Under the pieces are notes generated by a model. It had not been told where the DNA came from. It saw nothing but the letters and a program-made list of their open reading frames with translations, and did no database searches. A DNA stretch of 59,047 nucleotides, taken from positions 1 through 59,047 of the forward strand of contig NZ_RAWE01000042.1 in the NCBI RefSeq assembly GCF_003611695.1. The letters run 5' to 3'. Made by a program: the position numbers and the translations under genes. The first letter of the stretch is position 1. Each line of letters starts with the position of its first letter. This document shows positions 18,116 through 26,926 of the stretch, piece after piece. The stretch is from Corallococcus carmarthensis (GTDB lineage Bacteria; Myxococcota; Myxococcia; Myxococcales; Myxococcaceae).

Positions 18116-20713
18116 ATGCAGGCACCCTTCGACTTCCGGAAGCTCTTCGAGCTGTCGCCCAACCCCTACATGCTGCTGGACCGGGAGCTGCGGTACGTGA
18201 CCGCGAACTCGGCCTACCTGCGGGTGACCGCCAGCCGGTTGGAAGACCTGGTCGGACGCAACGTCTTCGAGGCGTTCCCGCATGACCCGGACGACCCGGC
18301 CAATGCCAGTGTGAGGATGTTGCGCGACTCGTTCCTCCGCGTGTTGGCGGAGCGGGCGCTGGACACGCTGGCGCTCATCCCCTACCGGGTGCCGCGTCAG
18401 ACGGAGCTGGGCGTGGTGGTGGAGGACCGCTACTGGAGCGCCACGCACACGCCCCTGCTGGACGAGCGGGGCGAGGTGGCCTTCATCCTCCAGCACACGA
18501 TGGACGTGACGGAGCTGCAGCAGCTCAAGCAGGCTGTGCGCGACGCGGAGGCCTCGCTGGAGGAGGGCTCGCCCCGGAACCAGCTGATGGGTGGCGTGTT
18601 CGCGCGCGCCCAGGCGGTGCAGGAGGCCAACCGCACGTTGGACGACGAGCGCCGGCACCTGCGGCGTCTGTTCGAACAGGCCCCGGGCTTCATGTGCTCG
18701 TTGAAGGGCCCCGAGCACGTGTTCGAGCTGGCCAACCGCGCCTACCTCCAGCTCGTGGGCCACCGGGACCTGTTGGGCAAGCCCGTGCGGGAAGCGCTGC
18801 CGGAGGTGGCTGGACAGGGCTTCTTCGAACTGCTGGACCGGGTGTTCTCGACCGGCGAGCCCTTCGTGGGGCACAACATGGGATTGCAGCTGCAACGCGA
18901 GCCCGGGGGACCGCTGGTGGAGGCCTTCCTGGACTTCGTCTACCAGCCCATCGTGGAGGCGGACGGAAGCGTCTCCGGCATCTTCGTCCAGGGCCACGAC
19001 ATGACGGCGCAGAAGCGGGCCGAGGACGAACTGGCGCGCCACCGCGAGCACCTGGAGGAGCTGGTGCTCGAGCGCACGCGGGCGCTGGAGGAGAGCGAGG
19101 CGGAGCGCCGCCAGGCCGAGGCCGCGCTGCTCCAGGCGCAGAAGATGGAGGCGGTGGGCAAGCTCACGGGCGGCGTGGCGCACGACTTCAACAACCTGCT
19201 CCAGGTGGTGAGCGGCAACCTGCAACTGCTCCAGCGCGACACGGTGGGAGACACGCGCGCGCAGCGGCGCCTGGAGACGGCGCTGGGCGCGGTGGAGCGC
19301 GGGGCGCGGCTGGCCTCCCAGTTGCTCGCGTTCGCCCGCAGGCAGCCGCTGGCGCCCACGGCGCTCAACCTGGGCCGGCTGGTGCGCGACATGGACGACC
19401 TGCTCCGCCGCGCGCTGGGCGAGGACGTGGAGGTGGAGACGGTCATCGCGGGCGGGCTGTGGAACACGTCCGTGGACCGCAACCAGCTGGAGAACGTCAT
19501 CCTCAACCTGGCCATCAACGCGCGCGACGCCATGGACGGCCGGGGCAAGCTGACCATCGAAGCGGGCAACGCGATGCTGGATGACCACTACGCGATGCTG
19601 CACCCGGAGGTGACGGCGGGGCAGTACGTGCTGCTGGCCATCTCCGACACGGGTTCGGGCATGACGCCGGCGGTGATGGAGCGCGCGTTCGAACCGTTCT
19701 TCACCACGAAGCCGGAAGGGCGCGGCACGGGCCTGGGGCTGAGCATGGTGTACGGCTTCGTGAAGCAGTCCGGCGGCCACGTGAAGATCTACAGCGAGCT
19801 GGGGCACGGCACCTCCATCAAGATCTACCTGCCGCGCACCTTCCAGGCGGCGGTGCAGCCGGCGGAGAGCGGCCCGGGACAGGTGGAGGGCGGCACGGAG
19901 ACCATCCTCGTCGTGGAGGACGACCCGGCGGTGCGGGCCACGGTGGTGGAGGTGCTCACGGAGCTGGGCTACCGCGTGCTCAAGGCCCACGACGGCCAGA
20001 GCGCGCTCGCGGTCATCCAGAGCGGCCTGCCGGTGGACCTGCTCTTCACCGACGTGGTGATGCCGGGGCCGGTGAGGAGCCCGGAGCTGGCGCGGCAGGC
20101 GAAGGCGCACCTGCCGGACCTGGAGGTGCTCTTCACGTCCGGCTACACGGAGAACGCCATCGTGCACGGCGGCCGGCTGGACCCGGGCGTGAGCCTCCTG
20201 TCCAAGCCGTACCGGCGCGAGGACCTGGCGCGGAAGATCCGCGCGATGCTGCGCGGGCGCGAACAGCGGATGGCGGCGAAGCCCATCCGCCCGCCCGTGC
20301 CCCCGGAGCCGCAGGCGAAGGGCACGCTGCGCATCCTGCTGGTGGAGGATGACGCGGACATCCGCGAGTCCGCGTCGGAGTTGATGTCGGACCTGGGGCA
20401 CACCGTGCGCGCGGTGGAGAGCGCGGAGGCGGCGAGCGAGCTGCTGGCGAAGGAGCCCTTCGACCTGCTCTTCACGGACGTGACGCTGCCGGGAAAATCC
20501 GGCGTGTTGCTGGCGCGCGAGGCCGTGGGGCGCTATCCCGCCCTGCGCATCATCATCGCGTCGGGGGATTCGCGCGCGGTGGCGGCGGAGGATGGCAAGG
20601 TGCTGGAGCGTGTGGTGTTGCTGCCCAAGCCGTATGACCTGAACCAGATGGAGCGCGCGTTGGAGCAAGCCGCCATGGATGCTGGCCCTGCCGCCCGGAC
20701 GCGGCCCGCGTGA
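18116..20713 (+). CDS. PAS-PAS hybrid histidine kinase with two receivers
   Basis: An 865-residue cytoplasmic sensor with no membrane segment. PAS1 spans about 5-135 and PAS2 about 183-300 (FEQAPGFMCSL to VQGHDMTAQKRAED). A coiled coil follows at 300-345, then HisKA with His356 (GGVAHDFNNLLQ), HATPase at about 455-575 (N box LNLAINARDAM, G box GRGTGLGLSMVYGF), receiver 1 with D646 (LLFTDVVMPG) and receiver 2 with D788 (LLFTDVTLPG). The HDFNNLL H-box places it in the common hybrid-kinase class of myxobacteria. No cognate output gene is adjacent, so it may signal to a distant regulator. The RNA methyltransferase gene starts within its stop codon (GTGA). Confidence 0.93.
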   Translation: MQAPFDFRKLFELSPNPYMLLDRELRYVTANSAYLRVTASRLEDLVGRNVFEAFPHDPDDPANASVRMLRDSFLRVLAERALDTLALIPYRVPRQTELGVVVEDRYWSATHTPLLDERGEVAFILQHTMDVTELQQLKQAVRDAEASLEEGSPRNQLMGGVFARAQAVQEANRTLDDERRHLRRLFEQAPGFMCSLKGPEHVFELANRAYLQLVGHRDLLGKPVREALPEVAGQGFFELLDRVFSTGEPFVGHNMGLQLQREPGGPLVEAFLDFVYQPIVEADGSVSGIFVQGHDMTAQKRAEDELARHREHLEELVLERTRALEESEAERRQAEAALLQAQKMEAVGKLTGGVAHDFNNLLQVVSGNLQLLQRDTVGDTRAQRRLETALGAVERGARLASQLLAFARRQPLAPTALNLGRLVRDMDDLLRRALGEDVEVETVIAGGLWNTSVDRNQLENVILNLAINARDAMDGRGKLTIEAGNAMLDDHYAMLHPEVTAGQYVLLAISDTGSGMTPAVMERAFEPFFTTKPEGRGTGLGLSMVYGFVKQSGGHVKIYSELGHGTSIKIYLPRTFQAAVQPAESGPGQVEGGTETILVVEDDPAVRATVVEVLTELGYRVLKAHDGQSALAVIQSGLPVDLLFTDVVMPGPVRSPELARQAKAHLPDLEVLFTSGYTENAIVHGGRLDPGVSLLSKPYRREDLARKIRAMLRGREQRMAAKPIRPPVPPEPQAKGTLRILLVEDDADIRESASELMSDLGHTVRAVESAEAASELLAKEPFDLLFTDVTLPGKSGVLLAREAVGRYPALRIIIASGDSRAVAAEDGKVLERVVLLPKPYDLNQMERALEQAAMDAGPAARTRPA

Positions 20714-21849
20714 CGGACGCACGGGGCCTGAAGGGCGAGACCATCTACGTATCCACGCTCCCGGGCGTGGAGCCCGCGCTGGAGGCGGAGGCGCGCGAGC
20801 GGGGGCTGTCGTTCCGGCGCGCGGAGGGCGGCATCGAGTGCGAGGGCCCGCCCGGCCTGCACCAGACGGCGAACCTGCACCTGCGCACCGCGAGCCGCGT
20901 GCTGCTGCGCCTGGGCACCTTCATGGCGCCCACGGCGGACGCGCTGGTGCAGGGGCTGCAAGCGCTGCCCATGGCGGACGTCTGGGACGGCAAGGTGCCG
21001 CTGCGGCTGTCGGTGACCCTGCACCGCTCCGTGGCCCCGGGGCCGGCCGTGGTGCTGGAGTCCGCGTCCGTGGCCTGGGATCCGTGCGAGGTGACGGTCG
21101 CGGGACACCTGGACGAGGAGGGCGGGGGGCCGGAGCTCACGCTGCTGGTGCGCGGCGAAGGAGAGCGCTGGACGGTGAGCGTGGACACGTCCGGAGCGCC
21201 CCTGTACCAGCGCGGCTACCGGCAGGAGGTGGGGCGCGCGCCCCTGCGCGAGACGCTGGCCTCGGGCATCCTGCGGCTCGCGGGCTACGCGGGGGACGTG
21301 CCGCTGGTGGATCCGATGTGCGGCTCGGGCACGTTCCTGGTGGAGGGCGCGTGGCTGTCCCAGCGCCGGCCGCCGGGCCTGCTGCGCACGTTCGCGTTCC
21401 AGTCCTTCCCGTCCTTCGACCAGGCGGTCTGGGCACGCCGCCGCGCGGAGGCGGAAGGCGAGGCGCTGGCGGAGCCTCGCGCGCCCATGCGCGGGTACGA
21501 CCTCAACGCGGGCGCGCTGGGCACGGCGCGGCGCAACGCCAGGCGCGCGGGCGTGACGCTCACGCTGGAGCGGCATGACCTGCGCACGCTGAAGGCCCCT
21601 CCGGACGCCCCCGGGCTGGTGGTGGCCAACCCGCCCTACGGCAAGCGCGTGGGCGAGGCGGAGGACCTGCCGGACCTCTACCGCGCGCTGGGCGCGACGT
21701 TGAACGGCGCGTTCCGCGAATGGCGCAAGGCGCTCATCGTCCCCGAGGAGCCGAAGCTGGTGGCGACGCTGGGGCTGAAGGGCGCGCGGCAGCTCCCCGT
21801 GAAGAACGGCGGGCTGCGCTGTCTGTTGGTGCTGGCGGGCCCGTCCTAG
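20710..21849 (+). CDS. THUMP-domain class I RNA methyltransferase (RlmL/YcbY N-half type)
   Basis: A 379-residue protein of the THUMP-containing 23S rRNA guanine-N2 methyltransferase group. The N-terminal ferredoxin-like and THUMP region has TIYVSTLPGVEPALEAEARE and RTASRVLLRLGTF. A linker with the conserved GAPLYQRGYRQEVGRAPLRE follows, then the catalytic domain with motif I DPMCGSGTFLVEGAW and motif IV NPPYGKRV. It lacks the second methyltransferase domain (RlmK) of E. coli RlmKL. It probably modifies a guanine in 23S rRNA. GTG at 20710 overlaps the stop of the hybrid kinase (GTGA), an unexpected pairing of sensing and rRNA modification. It ends without a gap against the convergent kinase gene. 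Confidence 0.9.
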   Translation: MTDARGLKGETIYVSTLPGVEPALEAEARERGLSFRRAEGGIECEGPPGLHQTANLHLRTASRVLLRLGTFMAPTADALVQGLQALPMADVWDGKVPLRLSVTLHRSVAPGPAVVLESASVAWDPCEVTVAGHLDEEGGGPELTLLVRGEGERWTVSVDTSGAPLYQRGYRQEVGRAPLRETLASGILRLAGYAGDVPLVDPMCGSGTFLVEGAWLSQRRPPGLLRTFAFQSFPSFDQAVWARRRAEAEGEALAEPRAPMRGYDLNAGALGTARRNARRAGVTLTLERHDLRTLKAPPDAPGLVVANPPYGKRVGEAEDLPDLYRALGATLNGAFREWRKALIVPEEPKLVATLGLKGARQLPVKNGGLRCLLVLAGPS

Positions 21850-23454
21850 CTAGAGCGGCAGCACCAGCTCGAAGCGCGCGCCGCCCTCGGGACGCGCGCC
21901 CGCGCGCACCCTGCCTCCGTGCGCCAGCACCACGCGCCGCACGATGGCCAGGCCCAGCCCGCGGCCGTTGGCCCGCGTGAGGAAGAAGGGCTCGAAGACG
22001 CGCTGCGGATCCAATCCGGCGATGCCCGGGCCCTCGTCCTCCACGCTCAGCGACACGCCGTCCGGCACGCGGCGTATCTCCACGCGCACCGTGCCCCCGG
22101 GCGGCGAGGCCTGGATGGCGTTGCGCATCAGGTGCGTGACGGCCAGCTGCAACAGCGTCTCGTCGCCGGGCAGGTCCGGCACGTCCGGCGCCTCGTCGAA
22201 CGCCACGCGGGGCCTGGGCAGCTCCTCGCGGCCGAGGAGCAGCTGCCCGAGCGCGCGGTGCACCAGTTCGCCCAGCGAGACGGGACGCGGCCGGGGCTCC
22301 AGCGGGCGCACCGCGTCCAGCAGGTCGCGCACGATGTCCTCCAGCCGGATGGCCTCCTCCTCCAGCATCTCCACCGCGGAGGCGCCCGCGGGCCCCAGGC
22401 GGGGTTCACGCTTGAGCACCGCCACGGTGTTGAGGATGGCGCCCAGGGGATTGCGCACCTCGTGGGCCACGACGCCCGCCGCCTCGCCCAGCACCGTCAG
22501 CCGCTCGCTGGCGATGAGCTCGCTCTGCAGGCGGGACACCTCCGCGAGCCGCGCATCCGCCGCACGGTGGTGCCGCACGTTCTCCAGCGCGCCACCAATG
22601 AGCTGCGCGAACAGCTCCAGCGCCCCCGCGTTCGCGGGCGTCAGCGTGGTGGACTGCACCGCCAGCACGCCGAAGGGCTCGTCCCCCACGAAGATGGGCG
22701 CGTCCAGCGCGCGCGAGCCCGGCGGGTAGATGCGCTGGATGTTGGCCGCCACCTCCGGCAGGTGCAGCCGCCGCACCATGCTGAACGCGTCCGGATGGAA
22801 CGCCGCCCGGCGGCTCGTGAGCACCTCCTCCAGGTGCGGCATCCCCGAACGGTGGAAGCGCACCTCGTGCACGTCCTGCCCGTACAGCCGCGCCGCCCCG
22901 GCCACGCTCTCCGCCTCCTGGCGCATGGGCCCGTGGCGCAGGTAGTCGCCCTCCAGCAACATCACGGAGACGTAGAAGCCCTGCCGGTGCACCGCGTCCA
23001 CCGCCAGCTCCAGCACCGCGCTTTCGTCGCGGCAGCGCAAGAGCTCCGCCGCGGTGGACACCAGCATGGTGGACAGCCTGCGCACCGCGTCCCCGCCCTC
23101 CGCGTCCAGCAGCAGCACGAGCTGCTCCTCCGGCACGCGGCCCGGCGCGGTGACGGGGGAGAGCAGGTGCTGGCGTCCGTCCGCGTCGCGCACGCGCACC
23201 CACGCGGGCTGCACCGGCGTGGGCTGCTCGCCGCGCGCCAGCGCTTCGCACAGGGGTTCCACCCACGCGCGCTCCTCTGGACCGAAGCGGGCGGTGAGCT
23301 CCAGCAGCGACGGCAGCTCGTCGTCGCGCAGGCCCAGCAGCTTCCGCAGCGCGGCGTTGGTGAAGATCAGCCGGTCGCCCCGGATCACGAACAGGGGCAC
23401 CGGCAGCGCGGGCAGCAGGCCGTCCAGTGTGCCGGGCGGAATGGGGTCGCTCAT
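21850..23454 (-). CDS. PAS-GAF sensor histidine kinase
   Basis: A 534-residue soluble kinase. PAS spans about 8-118 (PVPLFVIRGDRLIFTNAALR), GAF about 125-295 (FYVSVMLLEGDYLRHG, DAPIFVGDEPFGVLAVQSTT), HisKA carries His331 (GVVAHEVRNPLGAI), and HATPase has LMRNAIQASPPGG and GRGLGLAIVRRVV. There is no receiver and no response regulator beside it, so its partner is unknown; the single-domain regulator at 25044-25418 is the nearest candidate. The ATG is supported by AGGAAGG about 6 bases upstream. It faces the RNA methyltransferase gene with stop codons touching and no visible terminator between them. Confidence 0.92.
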   Translation of the reverse strand: MSDPIPPGTLDGLLPALPVPLFVIRGDRLIFTNAALRKLLGLRDDELPSLLELTARFGPEERAWVEPLCEALARGEQPTPVQPAWVRVRDADGRQHLLSPVTAPGRVPEEQLVLLLDAEGGDAVRRLSTMLVSTAAELLRCRDESAVLELAVDAVHRQGFYVSVMLLEGDYLRHGPMRQEAESVAGAARLYGQDVHEVRFHRSGMPHLEEVLTSRRAAFHPDAFSMVRRLHLPEVAANIQRIYPPGSRALDAPIFVGDEPFGVLAVQSTTLTPANAGALELFAQLIGGALENVRHHRAADARLAEVSRLQSELIASERLTVLGEAAGVVAHEVRNPLGAILNTVAVLKREPRLGPAGASAVEMLEEEAIRLEDIVRDLLDAVRPLEPRPRPVSLGELVHRALGQLLLGREELPRPRVAFDEAPDVPDLPGDETLLQLAVTHLMRNAIQASPPGGTVRVEIRRVPDGVSLSVEDEGPGIAGLDPQRVFEPFFLTRANGRGLGLAIVRRVVLAHGGRVRAGARPEGGARFELVLPL

Positions 23455-23604
23455 CGTCGCACCTTCCTCGTCATCCACCGTGCGACGCCGTCCGCTCCCC
23501 TGACCGCACGCCCCTTCGTTCCAGGTGGACGGGAGCCCGGAGGCAATCGCCGCGCGGGTGCGCCGTAAGGAAGGGTGAAGGCGTTGATCACTGGAGAAGA
23601 CACC

Positions 23605-23715
23605 ATGAACTTCGCGAACGAGTTGGACCGCAGGGACCTGGAATTGAAGTCCGTCATGGCCGTGTGGGTGGCCTTCGTGGCGATGAGCGCGGTCTTCCTG
23701 GGCCAGTTGCTCTAG
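23605..23715 (+). CDS. 36-residue single-pass membrane micropeptide
   Basis: The frame encodes MNFANELDRRDLELKSVMAV followed by WVAFVAMSAVFLGQLL. Residues 1-16 are charged and amphipathic, and residues 17-36 form one hydrophobic helix long enough to cross a membrane. GGAGAAG precedes the ATG with good spacing, and a clean hairpin terminator follows the stop by one base. These signals make a real small gene likely although it is short. The function is unknown; micropeptides of this shape often bind a larger membrane complex. It lies between the PAS-GAF kinase (divergent) and the PilZ gene (convergent). Confidence 0.65.
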   Translation: MNFANELDRRDLELKSVMAVWVAFVAMSAVFLGQLL

Positions 23716-23716
23716 T

Positions 23717-23743
23717 CCGGGCGGAAGCACACGGTCCGCCCGG
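23717..23743. terminator. Terminator after the membrane micropeptide
   Basis: CCGGGCGGA (23717-23725), loop AGCACACGG, TCCGCCCGG (23735-23743): a perfect 9-bp GC stem starting one base after the micropeptide stop and lying 20 bases beyond the convergent PilZ gene stop. It can serve both. There is no strong U-tract. Confidence 0.7.
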
Positions 23744-23762
23744 GAGCCCGGCCTGCAACCTA

Positions 23763-25028
23763 TCAGGGCTTCTTGGGGCGGCGGACGTACTGCTGGATGA
23801 AGTCCCGCTCCTCCGCGCGCAATGAGCTGAGGCGCAACCCGTAGCCCCGGGGGTTCTTCCCGTCCTCCAGGGAGTTCTCCCAGATGACGGAGCTGCGCAG
23901 GGTCATCACCCGCTCCGGATCATCGAAGCGCAACGTCAGCTCCACCTGCGTCCCCAACCGCAGCGGCCGGTCGGTGCCGATGAACAGGCCCCCCGACGAC
24001 AGGTTGATGATGCGGTGGTCGGTGAAGATGCCCGTGTTCTTCATCGTCACCTTCACGTCCGCGTGGAGCCGGTCATCCGACCGGCGCTCCAGGCCCACGA
24101 ACTCGGCGCTCGAATACGAGGGCGTGGGGGCGGCGGCCACGGGGCGCCGGACGGGCGCGGGCGGAGGCGGCGCGGGAGCTGGCGCGGGCGGAGGCGGCGC
24201 CACGGGCCGCGCCGTGGGCGTCATCACCGGCGGAGGCCGGGGCGGCGCGGGCGGAGGCACGGGCCGCGTCATGGAGCCCGGCACGGGCGTCGGTGGAATG
24301 GCGGCGGCCGGCGGTCGCGTCAGGCTGCCCGGAACCGGCGTCGGTGGAATGACGACGGGCGGCGGCCGCGTCAGGCTGCCCGGAACCGGCGTCGGTGGAA
24401 TGGCGGCGGCCTGCGGACGCGTCAGGGAGCCTGGAACGGGCGTCGGTGGAATGACGACGGGCGGCGGCCGTGCGGCCACTGGCGAGCCACTCATGGGCAG
24501 CGGCGCGGCGGGCAGCGCGCCGCTCATGTCCAGCCGGGGCGGCGGGGCCGCGGGCGGATGCAGCGCGCCCTGGAGGAAGAGCGTCTCCGCCTCGCGGATC
24601 CGCCGCGAGAGGAAGTCGAAGATTTCAACGGAGACCTTGCGCAGCTCCGGATGCAGATCCGGCGACAGGTGCTCCGGTGAGAAGCGCTTCGCCATGCGGA
24701 AGAAGGCGAGGCGGAACTCGTCGAGCGACGCCTGCGGCTTGAGCCCGAACACCTCGTGCGGCGGCAGGTGCAGCAGGCCGCGCAGCTGGCTGCGCAGGCG
24801 CTCTGCCTGCTGGCTCTCCAGGGTGGACGTGGGCGCCGCGGTGGTGAACAGGTCGCGCACCTCCGGGAGGTCCTGGAGCGCGATCCAGTTCGTTCCGTCG
24901 CGCGACGCGCGCACGGCCGTCTTCAGGCGACCCGAGGCGATGAGGTCGCGGAATGCTTGCAGCTGGAGGGGGCCCAGCACGCGGCCGAGCGAGTCTCCCA
25001 CCCAGTAACCGACAGCGGATGACGACAC
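23763..25028 (-). CDS. PilZ-domain protein with GYF2-like and J-like N-terminal regions
   Basis: A 421-residue cytoplasmic protein. Residues about 7-57 resemble a GYF_2 domain (YWVGDSLGRVLGPLQLQAF). Residues about 92-155 resemble a J-domain or helical module (VFGLKPQASLDEFRLAFFR, FSPEHLSPDL) without a clear HPD. Residues 165-310 are Pro-rich with four copies of IPPTPVPGSLTRP plus a 4-residue spacer. Residues 315-415 form a PilZ domain (GLERRSDDRLHADVKV, NLSSGGLFIGTDRPL). The R-x3-R of canonical c-di-GMP sites is only partly matched (RRSDDR), so binding is uncertain. GTG 25028 is the start. It follows the response regulator gene by 15 bases, so they are probably one operon. Confidence 0.85.
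   Translation of the reverse strand: MSSSAVGYWVGDSLGRVLGPLQLQAFRDLIASGRLKTAVRASRDGTNWIALQDLPEVRDLFTTAAPTSTLESQQAERLRSQLRGLLHLPPHEVFGLKPQASLDEFRLAFFRMAKRFSPEHLSPDLHPELRKVSVEIFDFLSRRIREAETLFLQGALHPPAAPPPRLDMSGALPAAPLPMSGSPVAARPPPVVIPPTPVPGSLTRPQAAAIPPTPVPGSLTRPPPVVIPPTPVPGSLTRPPAAAIPPTPVPGSMTRPVPPPAPPRPPPVMTPTARPVAPPPPAPAPAPPPPAPVRRPVAAAPTPSYSSAEFVGLERRSDDRLHADVKVTMKNTGIFTDHRIINLSSGGLFIGTDRPLRLGTQVELTLRFDDPERVMTLRSSVIWENSLEDGKNPRGYGLRLSSLRAEERDFIQQYVRRPKKP
24276..24465. repeat. 51-base tandem repeat coding the IPPTPVPGS(L/M)TRP units
   Basis: About four tandem 51-base units on the plus strand, each containing GGCGTCGGTGGAATG, encode the 17-residue repeat of the PilZ protein linker. Spacers alternate between VVIP-type and AAAIP-type codons, indicating duplication of a two-unit block. 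Such repeats change number easily by slippage or recombination. Confidence 0.8.
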
Positions 25029-25043
25029 GGGGACCTCGAGGAA

Positions 25044-25418
25044 TCAGGACGCGAGCGCTTGGCGCACGGCGGCGGCGATCTCCAGGGGATGGAAGGGTTT
25101 GCCCACGAAGCCCATGGCCCCCGCGGCGATGGCCTGCTCCACCACCGGCTCCGCGTCCATGCTGCTGATGACCAGCACGCGCGTGTCCGGCGACACGCTC
25201 TTGATGGCACCCAGCACCTCCAGCCCGCTCTTCTTCGGCATGAAGAGGTCCAGGAACATCACCGCCGGCTGCTCCTTCTCCGCCAGCGCCAGCCCTTCTT
25301 CCCCGTCCGCGGCCTCCAGCAGCCGCAGGTCGATACCCGTGTCCGCGATGACGTCCTTGAGGATGCGACGCACGAAGCTGTCGTCATCCACCAACAGCAG
25401 GGTCGGTAGTCCAGGCAT
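25044..25418 (-). CDS. Single-domain response regulator
   Basis: A 124-residue receiver and nothing else, CheY-like. Acidic residues D11-D13 (LLLVDDDSFVRR), phospho-acceptor D57 (AVMFLDLFMP), the Thr/Ser switch position in VLVISSMDAE, and K in FVGKPFHP are all present. With no DNA-binding or enzyme domain it must act by protein contact. It lies 15 bases upstream of the PilZ gene on the same strand, so the PilZ/GYF2 protein is a plausible partner. The kinase that phosphorylates it is not evident. Confidence 0.93.
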   Translation of the reverse strand: MPGLPTLLLVDDDSFVRRILKDVIADTGIDLRLLEAADGEEGLALAEKEQPAVMFLDLFMPKKSGLEVLGAIKSVSPDTRVLVISSMDAEPVVEQAIAAGAMGFVGKPFHPLEIAAAVRQALAS

Positions 25419-25500
25419 GGGCGGCAGGATACATAAGACGCGCGACGTTTGGGCGCGCGCATCCCACGTGCCTGCTCGCCTTTTGAGTTAAGGGGTGGGC

Positions 25501-26898
25501 ATGTCCACCGACCCCGCGCTGTCCCATTTCGAGTCCCACAAGGCCGCGTACCTGGAGGACCTCAAGGCCCTCGTACGCATACCCAGTGTGTCCTTTCCCG
25601 GATTCGACGCGGCCCTCGTGCGCAAGAGCGCGGAGGCCACCGCGGCCCTCCTGAAGGACCGTGGTTTTGAAAACGTGCAGCTGCTCGAAATTGAAGGCGC
25701 GCACCCGTATGTCTATGGCGAGGTGCTCAAGGCGCCGGGCCGCCCCACGCTTCTCCTCTACGCGCACCACGACGTGCAGCCCGCGGGAGACGAAACCGCG
25801 TGGAAGAGCCCGCCCTTCGAGCCGGAGCTGCGCGACGGCCGCCTGTACGGACGCGGCGCGGCGGACGACAAGGCCGGCATCGTCGTGCACACCTCCGCCG
25901 TGGACGCGTGGCTCAAGAGCACGGGCCAACTCCCACTCAACGTGAAGGTCATCATCGAGGGTGAGGAGGAGGCAGGCAGTGACCACCTGGGTGCATTTCT
26001 CCAGAAGCACGCGAAGTTGGTAGCGGCGGACGCCATCGTGTTGACGGACACGACGAACTTCGACACGGGGCTGCCGTCCATCACCACGGCGCTGCGCGGG
26101 CTGGTGACGGTGGACGTGGAGGTGCGGGGACTTCAGCAGGCGGTGCACTCCGGCATGTGGGGCGGGCCCATTCCGGATCCGGCGATGGCGCTGTGCCGGA
26201 TGCTGGCGTCGCTGACGCACGCGGATGGCTCCATCGCGATTGAAGGCGTGATGGAGCAGGTGAAGCCGCTGACGGCCGCGGAGCGCCAGAGCATCCAGGC
26301 GCTGCCCGGTGACGAGGCCACGTTCCGCGAGCAGGCGGGCATCCGCGAAGGCGTTCAGCTGTTGGGCGGCGGCCGTCACCCGTGGGAGACGAACTGGCGC
26401 CAGCCGAGCCTGGCCATCAACGCCATCCAGGCCAGCAGCCGCAAGGACGCGCGCAATATCATCGTGGAGTCCGCGTGGGCGCGCGTGGGCATCCGCGTGG
26501 TGCCGGACATGGATCCGGAGGACGTGCAGCGCCGGCTGGTGGCGCACCTGAAGAAGGTGTGCCCGTGGGGCCTGGAGCTGGAGATCCGCGAGGACCAGGC
26601 GTCCGGCTGGTGGTACACGGATTCGTCGCACCCGGCCTTCCAGGCGGCGTTCCGCGCGCTGGAGAAGGGCTACGCGAAGAAGCCGGTCACCATCGGGTGC
26701 GGTGGATCCATCCCGTTCGTGGAGCCGTTCGCGAAGGAGCTGGGCGGGGTGCCCGCGCTGCTCATCGGCGTGGAGGATCCGTACACGTATGCCCACTCGG
26801 AGAACGAGAGCCTGCACCTGGGTGACTGGGAGAAGGCCATCCGCTCCGCCATCCACCTCTACGAGGAGCTGGCGAAGTCGCTGACCCCTCGCGGCTGA
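25501..26898 (+). CDS. M20-family metallopeptidase (dipeptidase)
   Basis: A 465-residue M20/M28-type dizinc peptidase. Metal ligands are visible: H89 and D91 in YAHHDVQP; D122 in [10 protein letters not shown]; the Glu pair in [10 protein letters not shown]; and late His residues in [17 protein letters not shown]. The dimerisation (lid) domain is about residues 190-330. The family cleaves dipeptides or amino-acyl amides. No signal peptide is seen, so it is cytoplasmic and suits use of imported peptides. ATG 25501 has AAGGGG upstream; the GTG six bases earlier is less likely. The next gene starts 28 bases downstream on the same strand. Confidence 0.92.
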   Translation: MSTDPALSHFESHKAAYLEDLKALVRIPSVSFPGFDAALVRKSAEATAALLKDRGFENVQLLEIEGAHPYVYGEVLKAPGRPTLLLYAHHDVQPAGDETAWKSPPFEPELRDGRLYGRGAADDKAGIVVHTSAVDAWLKSTGQLPLNVKVIIEGEEEAGSDHLGAFLQKHAKLVAADAIVLTDTTNFDTGLPSITTALRGLVTVDVEVRGLQQAVHSGMWGGPIPDPAMALCRMLASLTHADGSIAIEGVMEQVKPLTAAERQSIQALPGDEATFREQAGIREGVQLLGGGRHPWETNWRQPSLAINAIQASSRKDARNIIVESAWARVGIRVVPDMDPEDVQRRLVAHLKKVCPWGLELEIREDQASGWWYTDSSHPAFQAAFRALEKGYAKKPVTIGCGGSIPFVEPFAKELGGVPALLIGVEDPYTYAHSENESLHLGDWEKAIRSAIHLYEELAKSLTPRG

Positions 26899-26926
26899 GC
26901 GCGGAATGGGGTGGAGTGCGTGCCCC

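Noticed and set aside
17735-20722. Minus-strand frame of 995 codons opposite the hybrid kinase
   Set aside because: Only its last about 50 codons look like protein; the rest is antisense low complexity. The end part is kept separately as a pseudogene fragment.
24276-24465. Tandem repeats considered as a CRISPR array
   Set aside because: Units are adjacent, code for a Pro-rich peptide in frame and lack unique spacers; no cas gene is near.
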